From the NCBI GenBank assembly GCA_913054135.1, contig CAJXJK010000015.1, positions 1 to 64,000 of the forward strand: a stretch of DNA of 64,000 bases. Reading direction: 5' to 3'. This document shows, one piece after another, positions 43,456-51,808 of this stretch (positions are counted from its first letter, which is position 1; each line of letters begins with the position of its first letter). The position numbers and the translations under genes are program-made. Origin of the DNA: an uncultured Flavobacteriales bacterium (GTDB taxonomy: Bacteria > Bacteroidota > Bacteroidia > Flavobacteriales_D > Crocinitomicaceae). Below the pieces are notes generated by a model. That model worked only from the letters and a program-made list of their open reading frames with translations. It was not told the DNA's origin and ran no database searches.

Positions 43456-44913
43456 TTATTTTGCCAATTCGTTAATTAACTTACTTGCCGATTTTGGATC
43501 AGCCTTTCCTTGACTCTTTTTCATTAGTTGCCCCATCAAAAATCCCATTAACTTCTTCTCACCGCCCTTGAATCTTTCAAATTCAGAAGGGTTCTCTGCA
43601 AAAACTTCTAATACCATATTTTTAATCGCATCTTCATCTGAGTCTTGAATCCAATTATTTACCTCTGCAATCTTCAAAGGTGAATCATCTGATTCTAACA
43701 TTGCAGGGAATAACTTCTGAGACGCTAAATTATTAGAAACCTTTCCAGAATCTATTAAATTTATTAATTCTGAAATTCTAGCCGCCGAAATTGGAAACTC
43801 TCCTATACCTATAGCTTTTTCATTCAAATAAGACTTCACACTACCCATCAACCAGTTAGCCGCACTCTTGTAATTCTTCGTATTTGAAATGATATCTTCA
43901 AAAAACAATGCAATCTCTTTTTGATCAGTGAGAATCTCTGCATCATAGGCCGAAAGACCTAACTCTTGAGTATACTTTTTGAACAATGCTGCCGGTAACG
44001 GAGGCATTGTTGACTGCACTCTATCAATATGATTTTGGTCAACACTGATTGGTTGTAAATCAGGCTCAGGAAAATATCTGTAATCATTTGCAGCCTCTTT
44101 TGACCTCATTGCGGTTGTTGTACCTGTGACTGCATTAAAATTTCTTGTTTCTTGATTGATTGTTTCACCATTTTCATTGGCGATAATCTGTCTTTCGATT
44201 TCAAAATCAATCGCTCTTTGAACGTTTCTGATAGAGTTCAAATTCTTTGTTTCGGTTCTTGTCCCATATTCACTACTCCCCTTCAACATCACAGAAACAT
44301 TGGCGTCACACCTAAGCGAACCTTCTTCCATATTGCCATCACAGATATCAAGATACCTTACCAGCTTTCTAATCTCAGTGAGATAATTGTAAGCTTCTTG
44401 CGAACTTCTAATATCTGGTTCAGATACAATTTCAATTAACGGCACTCCTGCTCTATTCAAATCAATGAGTGTATTAAAAGGATCAATATCATGGATAGAT
44501 TTCCCTGCATCTTCTTCCATATGGATTCGAGTGATACCAACTTCCTTCTCAGCCCCTTCTCCATCTTTCACTATCACTTTACCTCCAGTACAAATTGGAG
44601 TCGTGTCTTGTGTAATTTGATATCCTTTAGGTAAATCTGGGTAGAAATAATTTTTTCTCGCAAAGTATTGCTCGGGCGCAATATCGCTTTCACAAGCTAA
44701 GCCCATTTTGATTGCAAAATCAATGGTCTTTTTGTTCATTCTAGGCAATGTCCCAGGATGCCCGAGCGTAATTGCGCTAATATTGGTATTGGGCTGCGAT
44801 CCGAATTCATTTTTATCATTCGAGTAGGCCTTAGTTTTAGTCAGCATTTGAGCGTGAACCTCTAATCCTATAACCGCTTGGTACTTGTTTCTTATTTCTT
44901 CTGATAATCCCAT
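43456..44913 (-). CDS. gatB: Aspartyl/glutamyl-tRNA amidotransferase subunit B
   Basis: Part of the GatCAB complex that converts Glu-tRNA(Gln) and Asp-tRNA(Asn) to the amide forms. 485 residues: YQAVIGLEVHAQ at the start, GHPGTLPRMNKK, FARKNYFYPDLPKGYQI, GSLRCDANVSV, then the helical tail and YqeY domain ending GFLMGQLMKKSQGKADPKSASKL. gatA and gatC are not in the window. One-base overlap with the purine nucleoside phosphorylase gene. Confidence 0.98.
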   Translation of the reverse strand: MGLSEEIRNKYQAVIGLEVHAQMLTKTKAYSNDKNEFGSQPNTNISAITLGHPGTLPRMNKKTIDFAIKMGLACESDIAPEQYFARKNYFYPDLPKGYQITQDTTPICTGGKVIVKDGEGAEKEVGITRIHMEEDAGKSIHDIDPFNTLIDLNRAGVPLIEIVSEPDIRSSQEAYNYLTEIRKLVRYLDICDGNMEEGSLRCDANVSVMLKGSSEYGTRTETKNLNSIRNVQRAIDFEIERQIIANENGETINQETRNFNAVTGTTTAMRSKEAANDYRYFPEPDLQPISVDQNHIDRVQSTMPPLPAALFKKYTQELGLSAYDAEILTDQKEIALFFEDIISNTKNYKSAANWLMGSVKSYLNEKAIGIGEFPISAARISELINLIDSGKVSNNLASQKLFPAMLESDDSPLKIAEVNNWIQDSDEDAIKNMVLEVFAENPSEFERFKGGEKKLMGFLMGQLMKKSQGKADPKSASKLINELAK

Positions 44914-45725
44914 TAGCTTCTTGCTATCAATTCTTTCATAATCACGGTCATTTTCGGTTCTTGCTTGTTCGCAACAGCAATGACATCCTCAACAGTGACT
45001 TTTTTAATTTTTCCTTTAACTCCTAAATCGGTGATAATTGAAACTGCAAAAACAGGAATCCCCATATGTCTTGCAACAATTACCTCAGGAACGGTAGACA
45101 TCCCAACAGTATCAGCACCAATCACTCTCACATAGTTGTATTCTGCTGGAGTTTCCAAGGTAGGACCAGTTAAACCGGCATAGACACCTTCAGATACTTT
45201 TATGTTTTTCTCAGAAGCAATGGTTTTCGCTAAATCAATCATTTCTCTGTTGTATGCATCACTCATATCCGGAAAACGATCTCCCAATTGGTCTAGATTA
45301 GGACCTGTTAATGGATGCTCTGGAAACAAGTTGATATGATCGTTGACAATCATGATCTCTCCTATTTCAAAATCAGGATTAACACCTCCTGATGCATTTG
45401 AGAGAAACAGTTTCTTGATTCCTAACATCTTCATCACTCTGATCGGAAAAGTAACTTCTTGCATTGAATAGCCTTCATAATAATGAAACCTACCTTGCAT
45501 AGCCATTACTTTCTTGCCTCCTAAAATTCCAAAAATCAATTTACCTGAATGACTTTCAACAGTTGATACCGGAAAATTTGGAATGTCTTTATATTCTAAA
45601 ACATCAGTCACTTCAATCTCCTTGGCTAAGGCACCTAATCCAGTACCCAGCACTATTCCAACCTCAGGCTTTCCGCCAATTTGGTCGTGAATGAATTCAG
45701 TTGTTTCTATTATTTTCTTTAACAT
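44913..45725 (-). CDS. Purine nucleoside phosphorylase
   Basis: Phosphorolysis of purine nucleosides, probably inosine and guanosine, for salvage; cytoplasmic trimer in the PNP/MTAP family. 270 residues with GIVLGTGLG (phosphate loop), VESHSGKL, MQGRFHYYEGYSMQ, SNASGGVNPDF, and TGPTLETPAEYNYVR...VGMSTVPEVIVARHMG. The start ATG lies 29 bases inside the end of lpxK, an unusually long overlap for this window. Confidence 0.95.
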   Translation of the reverse strand: MLKKIIETTEFIHDQIGGKPEVGIVLGTGLGALAKEIEVTDVLEYKDIPNFPVSTVESHSGKLIFGILGGKKVMAMQGRFHYYEGYSMQEVTFPIRVMKMLGIKKLFLSNASGGVNPDFEIGEIMIVNDHINLFPEHPLTGPNLDQLGDRFPDMSDAYNREMIDLAKTIASEKNIKVSEGVYAGLTGPTLETPAEYNYVRVIGADTVGMSTVPEVIVARHMGIPVFAVSIITDLGVKGKIKKVTVEDVIAVANKQEPKMTVIMKELIARS

Positions 45726-46740
45726 ATTCTAAAATTGCTTTGTCAAATGCTTCTTGTTTATCAACCGCCACTTCTATTGGCTGATAAAACCATGGCTTAT
45801 TTTTGAGAGCTTCTGAAAATTCATCACAAAGAATCCTCATTGCATCCTTCTCAGTCGTAATAATCACGGGCTTCTCTCCTACAAATTTATCAAATAAATT
45901 GTGAATTTCATTCAGCTCTTCTACTCTAAATTTATGATGATCATTATACTTGAAATGATGCAGAATTTTACCCTTTGAGTTCAAGTGGTCAATTAGAGGA
46001 TTAGCATTCGCAATACCGGTTACCAAAATATAATTTGAAGTAGGAACAATGCTGGTTTCTAAAGGTACAAGCTGGCCGTACGCTATTTCAGAGAAGAAAA
46101 CTTTTTGATTTTCTGTAGGCTTTATTCTTTCAATAATAGATTTTTTTTCTTGATCGCTTAGCTCGGGACATTTAGTAACGACAATGATGTCAGCCCTTTT
46201 CTTGCCACTTCGTGCTTCTCTTAAATTACCAAGGGGTAATATAAAATCAGAATAAAACGGATGGTTGTAATCAGTCAACAAAATATTTAAATCAGCATGA
46301 ATGGCTCTATGTTGGTAGGCATCATCAAGCAATAAGACATTAATTTCAGGATGTTTAAAAAACAAGTCCATTGCCCCCAAGACTCTATTAGCTTCAACAG
46401 AAACTTTTATTTGATCACCGTACTTTTTGAAAAACTGCAATGGTTCATCACCAATGTCTTTCGCAGTTGAATTAACATCTGCAATCTTAAAACCTCTTTC
46501 TGTTCTTCCGAAACCTCTTGACAAGGTTGCTACTGAATAATCATCTTTCAAAAGACGAATCAGATATTCAATATGAGGAGACTTCCCGGTTCCGCCCATA
46601 CTCAAATTACCAACATTAATAGTAGCAGCATCAAATCTAGAAGACTTCATTATTCCTTTCTTGTAAAAGAAGTTTCTTACTGATGTGATGCACCAATAAA
46701 CTAGGGCAAATGGAAAAAAGAGGAATCTCAAAAATTTCAT
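45697..46740 (-). CDS. lpxK: Tetraacyldisaccharide 4'-kinase
   Basis: Phosphorylates the 4' position of the lipid A disaccharide precursor; inner-membrane P-loop kinase. 347 residues: one N-terminal membrane helix (about 5-20), P-loop GNLSMGGTGKSP, LSRGFGR, LLLDDAYQHR and ITTEKDAMR. First gene of the tightly packed lpxK-PNP-gatB-TlpA-TlpA-lpxH run. The promoter TTG-N20-TATTTTTG ends five bases before the ATG. Confidence 0.96.
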   Translation of the reverse strand: MKFLRFLFFPFALVYWCITSVRNFFYKKGIMKSSRFDAATINVGNLSMGGTGKSPHIEYLIRLLKDDYSVATLSRGFGRTERGFKIADVNSTAKDIGDEPLQFFKKYGDQIKVSVEANRVLGAMDLFFKHPEINVLLLDDAYQHRAIHADLNILLTDYNHPFYSDFILPLGNLREARSGKKRADIIVVTKCPELSDQEKKSIIERIKPTENQKVFFSEIAYGQLVPLETSIVPTSNYILVTGIANANPLIDHLNSKGKILHHFKYNDHHKFRVEELNEIHNLFDKFVGEKPVIITTEKDAMRILCDEFSEALKNKPWFYQPIEVAVDKQEAFDKAILEYVKENNRNN

Positions 46741-46745
46741 CTACA

Positions 46746-46776
46746 CAAAAATAATCTTCTCAATTGATTGACTCAA
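46746..46776 (-). promoter_or_regulatory. Promoter of the lpxK operon
   Basis: Minus-strand TTG (46776-46774), 20-base spacer, TATTTTTG (46753-46746). Only TGTAG separates it from the ATG, which predicts a leaderless or nearly leaderless mRNA. Confidence 0.7.
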
Positions 46777-46867
46777 AAAATGCTTTAATAATTACGAATA
46801 ATAAGTCAGATTATTTTCAGCACGCATAAAGATGATAGCTTGGTTAAGAAAACTGTAGTTTAGAAGT

Positions 46868-46951
46868 ATGAAATCATTTAAACCAGTTCTTCTTCTTTTC
46901 ACACTGCTTAGTTTGGCCCCTTTAAAAGGCTTGAGTCAAAAGGTCAATTAA
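46868..46951 (+). CDS. 27-residue signal-peptide-like ORF
   Basis: ATG 46868 opens MKSFKPVLLLFTLLSLAPLKG followed by LSQKVN and TAA: an apparently complete signal peptide with no mature protein. It lies in the gap after lpxK and runs 30 bases into the convergent amidohydrolase gene. It could be a decayed gene remnant, a small secreted peptide or chance; no promoter is evident. Confidence 0.3.
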   Translation: MKSFKPVLLLFTLLSLAPLKGLSQKVN

Positions 46952-47728
46952 TCCTTCAAAATTTTTCTTTAAAACAGACTGCATTTTGGCTGCTCTTTCG
47001 GGATGATAATTCAGTTCAGAATCATCCATATACAAGTTCTTATTTCGTTCTAATTGCAGACCGTGAATTTTCTCAGACGGATTTCCGAAATAACGAGTAA
47101 TATGACCTCCTTTAAAAGGATCATTATGATTTACATCATAAGTTGAAGAAAGAACACTTAATGTATTTTTAATCAAATCTTTACGAGATGATGTTCCATC
47201 TGCATTTCCTAGTATCATTTCAGGAAAAGCAGTTGGTCTAATAGTGAGTACCTTTTCTCTAATTGAATGCGCATCCCAAAGTAAAACCTCTCCAAATTGA
47301 GCCTTTCTTTCCTCTAACAATTCTGTGACTTTATTATAATAAGGCCAGTAGTATTTTTCAAGTCTTCTCTCTTGCTCTTTTTCGTCTGGAATTTTCCCTT
47401 CTTTATAAAGTGGATTTCCTAAAAAATCAGTTGAACTACAAAGACCAGTTATAAGTCTTCCGTCATTATACAAGGGTGCACTTTTGGGATCTCTATTTAA
47501 ATCAATCGCCCATCTGCTATACTTAGCATGAACAATCGTGATTCCCATTGCTGGAGCAAAGTCGTATAAATCTTGTAGAAACCAGTCGGTATCATCAAGG
47601 GAAGCTAACTGATCAGCTAAATAATCATCTTTTATTTCTTCAGGAAATTCAGTTCCACAATGCGGAATGCTAATGATAATTGGAACTACAGGAGCAGTAG
47701 CCTCTTTTATATAAAACGGATTCTCCAT
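46922..47728 (-). CDS. N-formylglutamate amidohydrolase family protein
   Basis: Zinc-dependent hydrolase family that releases formate from N-formyl-L-glutamate, classically the last step of one histidine-degradation route. 268 residues from ATG 47728. Motifs: IISIPHCGTEFPEE, DTDWFLQDLYDF, HAKYSRWAIDLNRDP, and LWDAHSIRE near the middle. No hut genes are present, so the substrate may differ. The start overlaps the preceding gene's stop by one base (TAATG); an upstream TTG is rejected for that reason. Confidence 0.88.
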   Translation of the reverse strand: MENPFYIKEATAPVVPIIISIPHCGTEFPEEIKDDYLADQLASLDDTDWFLQDLYDFAPAMGITIVHAKYSRWAIDLNRDPKSAPLYNDGRLITGLCSSTDFLGNPLYKEGKIPDEKEQERRLEKYYWPYYNKVTELLEERKAQFGEVLLWDAHSIREKVLTIRPTAFPEMILGNADGTSSRKDLIKNTLSVLSSTYDVNHNDPFKGGHITRYFGNPSEKIHGLQLERNKNLYMDDSELNYHPERAAKMQSVLKKNFEGLIDLLTQAF

Positions 47729-48591
47729 TAATTTCTTTTCCAAATCAGTTCGGGAATCTCTTGATTTTCATCAATGATTTCAGCAGTTCTTAAGTGATAA
47801 AGAACATTCTCAATCATTTTATCAGAAACCCAACCATGTAAAGCCCACTCAGTAGAATTGAACCAACGTTCGCAATCTTTCATTTGCAAGCCATATCTAT
47901 TCGCAGCAATTGCTATAGCATCTCTATTCTCCATAAACTGATCACATTGATCATGAATGATTCTCAGCATTCTAATGATTTGCTCAGGATATTTTTCTAG
48001 AATTTCATCTCTTGCGGCAATTACAAAACATGGCCAAGGAGTTCTATACTCCCCTATTCTCTTGAGTTTACCAGAATCTACATACGGTTTTGTAGTGTAC
48101 TTCTCCCAATAAAACACATCTGTTTCGTTATCAGCTAAAGACGGTAATGCTCCATCAATATTCTTAATTACCGTGAATTGATCTTTACTTAACTTGTGTC
48201 CTGCACTTTCGGCATCTACAATTGCCATAAGATGAGACCCAGATCCGAATCTTGATATGGCGTATTGTTTATCGTAAATATCTCTATAATCAGAGAGTGG
48301 ATTATTTATACCAGTGTGCACACCCCAGGTTAATGGAGTAAGTACGTATTCTGAAATTATCTTCGCTTGATTTCCGTTAATGATATCAGCAACAACACCC
48401 TCAGTTAAAAGGATACAAACGTCTACTTCATCTTCACGCATGGCCTTAGTCATTTGCCCCGTTCCTCCACCAAAGTCAGTCCATTCTAATTCAATCCCTC
48501 TTGATGAAAAGGCACCTTGTTCTTTAGCCAAGTGAATAGGAAGATTAAAGTGTTCAGGAACTCCTCCAATTCGAATTTTAACTGTATCCAT
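47728..48591 (-). CDS. Cytosolic periplasmic-binding-protein-like protein (NMT1/SsuA-like)
   Basis: 287 residues with the type-2 binding-protein fold of aliphatic sulfonate and pyrimidine-precursor proteins: VKIRIGGVPEHFNLPIHLAKEQGAF at the N-terminus, ELEWTDFGGGTGQMTKAM, EDEVDVCILLTEG, and RTPWPCFVIAARDEILEKYPE in the C-terminal half. No signal peptide and no permease or ATPase gene nearby, so transport is not supported; a cytosolic ligand sensor or enzyme is possible. Co-translated with the amidohydrolase. The box TAACTTCG at 48596-48603 lies four bases upstream of the ATG. Confidence 0.75.
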   Translation of the reverse strand: MDTVKIRIGGVPEHFNLPIHLAKEQGAFSSRGIELEWTDFGGGTGQMTKAMREDEVDVCILLTEGVVADIINGNQAKIISEYVLTPLTWGVHTGINNPLSDYRDIYDKQYAISRFGSGSHLMAIVDAESAGHKLSKDQFTVIKNIDGALPSLADNETDVFYWEKYTTKPYVDSGKLKRIGEYRTPWPCFVIAARDEILEKYPEQIIRMLRIIHDQCDQFMENRDAIAIAANRYGLQMKDCERWFNSTEWALHGWVSDKMIENVLYHLRTAEIIDENQEIPELIWKRN

Positions 48592-48726
48592 GCGGCGAAG
48601 TTATACATTTTGCCTCTTATTTTATCTTTTATGTGTGAATAAACAAATGAACCTTTTATGGCCGAAAGCGTAAAAGAACGTAACTTTGTTATGTTACTTT
48701 TAATACGGTTTTCGTTATTAAACCAA

Positions 48727-49827
48727 ATGAAGGCACTTTTAACCATATTACTATTTATTCCAATCCTTGCTACAGCAAAGGGTGGAGACCTTGACACCTT
48801 CATGGTTGCCGAGGAAATTAGAATTGGTAAAATCATTACACAACTACGTTCAACAGATGATGATGCTGAAAAAGAATCTATCAATATTGATCTACAAGCC
48901 GAAATTAAAGAGCTTTTAGAACATGATGGCGTTATGGAACATCCGTTTGAAAGTTGGACAACAATGTCAACTATAACTTCTCCTGACGGGGTTTTCAGAA
49001 TATTCAATTGGAACATAGAATCTAAAGATCTTAGACATTCTCATTACTGCTATGTTGTAAAACCAAAGAGAGGAAAAGGGAATCAAGTATTTGAATTCAA
49101 AGAAGATAAAATCACACTTCCTCCTCGCCCAACTATGGGATTAACTCCTGACAGATGGTACGGGGCACTTTATTACAAAATCATTCCGGTTCAAAAAGGT
49201 TCAAAAACCTACTATACAGTGATGGGATACAGTGGCAAGGACAAAGGTTCAAACCAGAAATTACTTGAAGTGTTTTATTTTAAAGGCAAAACATTAAGAT
49301 TAGGACATCCATTATTTCAACAAGAAAAGGGAGCGAAAAGATTGGTAAGAAGAGTTTGGTTTGAATATTCAGAAAAAGCAATTTTCACAATGCGTGAAAA
49401 TGAAAAGTTAGGGGGAATTGTATTTGACCACTTAATTCCGGAACAAAAAAGCTTAGAAGGTATTTATAGTTTTTACATTCCTGACATGACTTATGATGCC
49501 TATAGACTTCAAGATGGCATTTGGAGATATGACGAAGATGTTATTGCATACAATGATCAAAACAAAAAGGTGAAGCAATGGCACCCATCTGAAGGTGGTG
49601 ACATGAGTGAGTACAATGAGGTAAATGACTTTTGGATTGACCCTGTTGACCCTAACGCTCCTGCCGGAGGGGGAACTGACGCAACTGCACCAGTTGTAGA
49701 CATTAGAGATACAGACAAGAAGGCAATAAGAAAACAAAAGAAACTCGATCGTAAAAAGAATAAGCGAAGAGAGTTCAAGCCTTATAAAAAGAAGAAGAAA
49801 AACAGATCAGCTATTGGAGCTGACTAA
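48727..49827 (+). CDS. Uncharacterised secreted protein with basic tail
   Basis: 366 residues from ATG 48727, chosen because it gives the signal peptide MKALLTILLFIPILATAKG; the promoter-like TAACTTTG (48681-48688) lies upstream of it and inside the longer frame. The body (about 25-320) looks all-beta with SPDGVFRIFNWNIES, LTPDRWYGALYYKIIP and TYYTVMGYSGKDKG. The last 45 residues are very basic (RKQKKLDRKKNKRREF). No family recognised. Converges with the next gene, overlapping by four bases. Confidence 0.75.
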   Translation: MKALLTILLFIPILATAKGGDLDTFMVAEEIRIGKIITQLRSTDDDAEKESINIDLQAEIKELLEHDGVMEHPFESWTTMSTITSPDGVFRIFNWNIESKDLRHSHYCYVVKPKRGKGNQVFEFKEDKITLPPRPTMGLTPDRWYGALYYKIIPVQKGSKTYYTVMGYSGKDKGSNQKLLEVFYFKGKTLRLGHPLFQQEKGAKRLVRRVWFEYSEKAIFTMRENEKLGGIVFDHLIPEQKSLEGIYSFYIPDMTYDAYRLQDGIWRYDEDVIAYNDQNKKVKQWHPSEGGDMSEYNEVNDFWIDPVDPNAPAGGGTDATAPVVDIRDTDKKAIRKQKKLDRKKNKRREFKPYKKKKKNRSAIGAD

Positions 49828-51143
49828 ATATCGATATTCTCTCGATAAATAAACTTCTTTTGTACAGATTCAAACGGACGATATACATAATACACTTGTC
49901 CATCTATAATCTGAATTCTATCAACATATTTAAAGTGCAGCTTAAATGACTTCTTCACATGCCCAGTAGTTTTGCTTATTTCTCTCAGGTATGTAAAACC
50001 GTTTTTCTCAAACATTGCATAGACCTTTCCTTGAACTTCATCTTGCAGCAAAGGTTGCTCCCAACCTGATTTTCTCTCTTGAAGATGGTAAGAGATCCTT
50101 GTGCTATCTACGAAGCCAGATTCTGGCGTATACCTGAACATTCGATTTTTATAGTGATCATAAACAATAATTGTGTCTTCGCCTGTTTTAAATAATGGAG
50201 CATAAACAGGATTATAGTATAGAGAGTTTGTAAACACTGTTGCGCCTACCCAAATCTCTTTGTCAATCCCTGTTTCTATTTGCTTTTGATGTGCCCAAAT
50301 TTTTGTTCTAACATCTACATATTTAAATTCAGCCCTATAGAACTCCATCATAAAAGTATCCTCTACTTCAAGTATCACATTATAAGTTGAGTCCTTTAAG
50401 TTAAACTCGTAGTAATCAAATGCTGGATAAACTTCAGAGTAATTGGAAAAATAGATGTTGTCGGCTATTGTATCAATTATAGGAGCCACATACTTAAAGT
50501 AGTAATCCCTGTCTTCAAGATAAACTTGCATGTCTTCTTCCATTGTCTTAACATAGAAAACGCGCTCTTCAGCTAATAAATGAATGTGTCCTCTATAATC
50601 TTTGCTTAGTTCAATTGCATTGCCCGGAATGTAATATTTATCAACTTCTTCGAGATCTTTATCTAATAATCTCAACATTGCCCCTTTTTTAAGGTTCTTA
50701 TCATAAGTTAGCAATACCAATTGTCCGTTTTCAGTGTATTCAAAATCTTCAACACTATAATCTGCCCCAACAATTGTGTCTGGTAAATCAGGAGTAACAT
50801 AAACAATCCCAATTGTCTTGTCTGGCATTATAATATCTACTTCGTACACGCCATTATTCTTTCCAGCCTTCTTAATTAACCTCTTGTCAAGTTCTAAGGT
50901 GTAAGAATCAAAGGCAACACTTCGAAAAAGCAGTGAATCCTGCTTCCCTACTGTGAATTCGACCTCAAACTCTCCATTTCTTTTCGTTTTTAAAACGCTT
51001 TTAGGCGAATTATTAAAGGCTATTGAGATGTTGTAAGCCGGATCTCCATCTATATCAAGGACCCTACCTTTAATCTTGATGTTCTGTCCAAAAACTGGAC
51101 ATAAGAATATTATAAATATGAATGTGACAAAGCGCTTTAGCAT
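49824..51143 (-). CDS. Secreted protein with carboxypeptidase-regulatory-like N-terminus
   Basis: 439 residues from ATG 51143 (MLKRFVTFIFIIFLCPVFGQ signal peptide); the longer frame from 51176 runs through the promoter box at 51174-51181 and is rejected. Residues 22-90 match a CarboxypepD_reg-like beta domain (IKIKGRVLDIDGDPAYNISIAF, TKRNGEFEVEF). The rest has repeated short strands (GQLVLLTYDKNLKKG, DTIIVYDHYKNRMFRY) suggesting a propeller. Envelope location likely; function unknown. Confidence 0.75.
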   Translation of the reverse strand: MLKRFVTFIFIIFLCPVFGQNIKIKGRVLDIDGDPAYNISIAFNNSPKSVLKTKRNGEFEVEFTVGKQDSLLFRSVAFDSYTLELDKRLIKKAGKNNGVYEVDIIMPDKTIGIVYVTPDLPDTIVGADYSVEDFEYTENGQLVLLTYDKNLKKGAMLRLLDKDLEEVDKYYIPGNAIELSKDYRGHIHLLAEERVFYVKTMEEDMQVYLEDRDYYFKYVAPIIDTIADNIYFSNYSEVYPAFDYYEFNLKDSTYNVILEVEDTFMMEFYRAEFKYVDVRTKIWAHQKQIETGIDKEIWVGATVFTNSLYYNPVYAPLFKTGEDTIIVYDHYKNRMFRYTPESGFVDSTRISYHLQERKSGWEQPLLQDEVQGKVYAMFEKNGFTYLREISKTTGHVKKSFKLHFKYVDRIQIIDGQVYYVYRPFESVQKKFIYRENIDI

Positions 51144-51173
51144 AGTGTGTGTTTTCTTACTAGATGCATATAC

Positions 51174-51181
51174 CAAAAGTA
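51174..51181 (-). promoter_or_regulatory. Promoter -7 box of the 51143 gene
   Basis: Minus-strand TACTTTTG, 30 bases before the ATG; no clear TTG. Confidence 0.45.
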
Positions 51182-51291
51182 TTCCATAATTTATTTTTCG
51201 CCTTAAAAGTAACTTAAGATATATTATTTGCCAACCCTTTTTATACTTATGACGTTATTATTGTTGAAAGCTTTTCGATTAGTCGATAGCA

Positions 51292-51299
51292 TATTTTTG
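51292..51299 (+). promoter_or_regulatory. Promoter -7 box of apaG
   Basis: TATTTTTG, 24 bases before the GTG at 51324; no well-spaced TTG. Confidence 0.45.
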
Positions 51300-51323
51300 A
51301 GAATTAAACGTATATTAGGATAA

Positions 51324-51710
51324 GTGAAAACCGCATTGACATATGGAGTAAAGATTAGCGTAGAGAGTATCTATCGCAAAGATCTTTCTAATGCTGAAAA
51401 CGGTCTATTCTTTTTCAACTACAGAATTGTAATTGAAAATAAGAATGATTTTGATATTCAGCTTAAGACTCGATATTGGTTTATTTTCGATTCTTTGAAT
51501 CCAGCTAGAGAAATAGAAGGAGACGGAATCGTTGGTGAGCAACCAATTCTTTCGCCGGGACGCAAGCATGTTTATGTCTCAGGTTGTGACCTTCATTCAG
51601 AAGTTGGATTCATGCGTGGCCATTACGTTTTTGAAAAGGTTGACTCTCAAGAAACCTTTGAAGTTGAAGTACCTAGATTCAACCTTGTCACTAAGCCTAA
51701 ATTGAATTAG
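51324..51710 (+). CDS. apaG: ApaG domain protein
   Basis: 128-residue fibronectin-III-like single-domain protein, cytoplasmic. Conserved segments: GVKISVESIY, FFFNYRIVIENKNDFDIQLKTRYW, VVGEQP-like IVGEQPILSPG, and GFMRGHYVF. The family is linked to cobalt/magnesium resistance and to nucleotide binding, with the true role unsettled. GTG 51324 is the only usable start. Confidence 0.92.
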   Translation: MKTALTYGVKISVESIYRKDLSNAENGLFFFNYRIVIENKNDFDIQLKTRYWFIFDSLNPAREIEGDGIVGEQPILSPGRKHVYVSGCDLHSEVGFMRGHYVFEKVDSQETFEVEVPRFNLVTKPKLN

Positions 51711-51777
51711 GACCATCCCCTATTATCTCTTCTTTTCTTAATTTGTGTTTTGAGGCCTAATGCTTCTCAATTTTGAT

Positions 51778-51785
51778 TATTTTTG
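51778..51785 (+). promoter_or_regulatory. Promoter -7 box of pruA
   Basis: TATTTTTG, 23 bases before the ATG at 51809. It lies within the longer reading frame upstream and supports the shorter start. Confidence 0.5.
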
Positions 51786-51808
51786 TTCTCCTTAAATCAA
51801 AATTAATT

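Noticed and set aside
48486-49016. Open frame of 176 codons on the minus strand
   Set aside because: It runs antisense to the signal-peptide end of the 48727 gene and overlaps the start of the binding-protein-like gene in another frame; composition is not protein-like.
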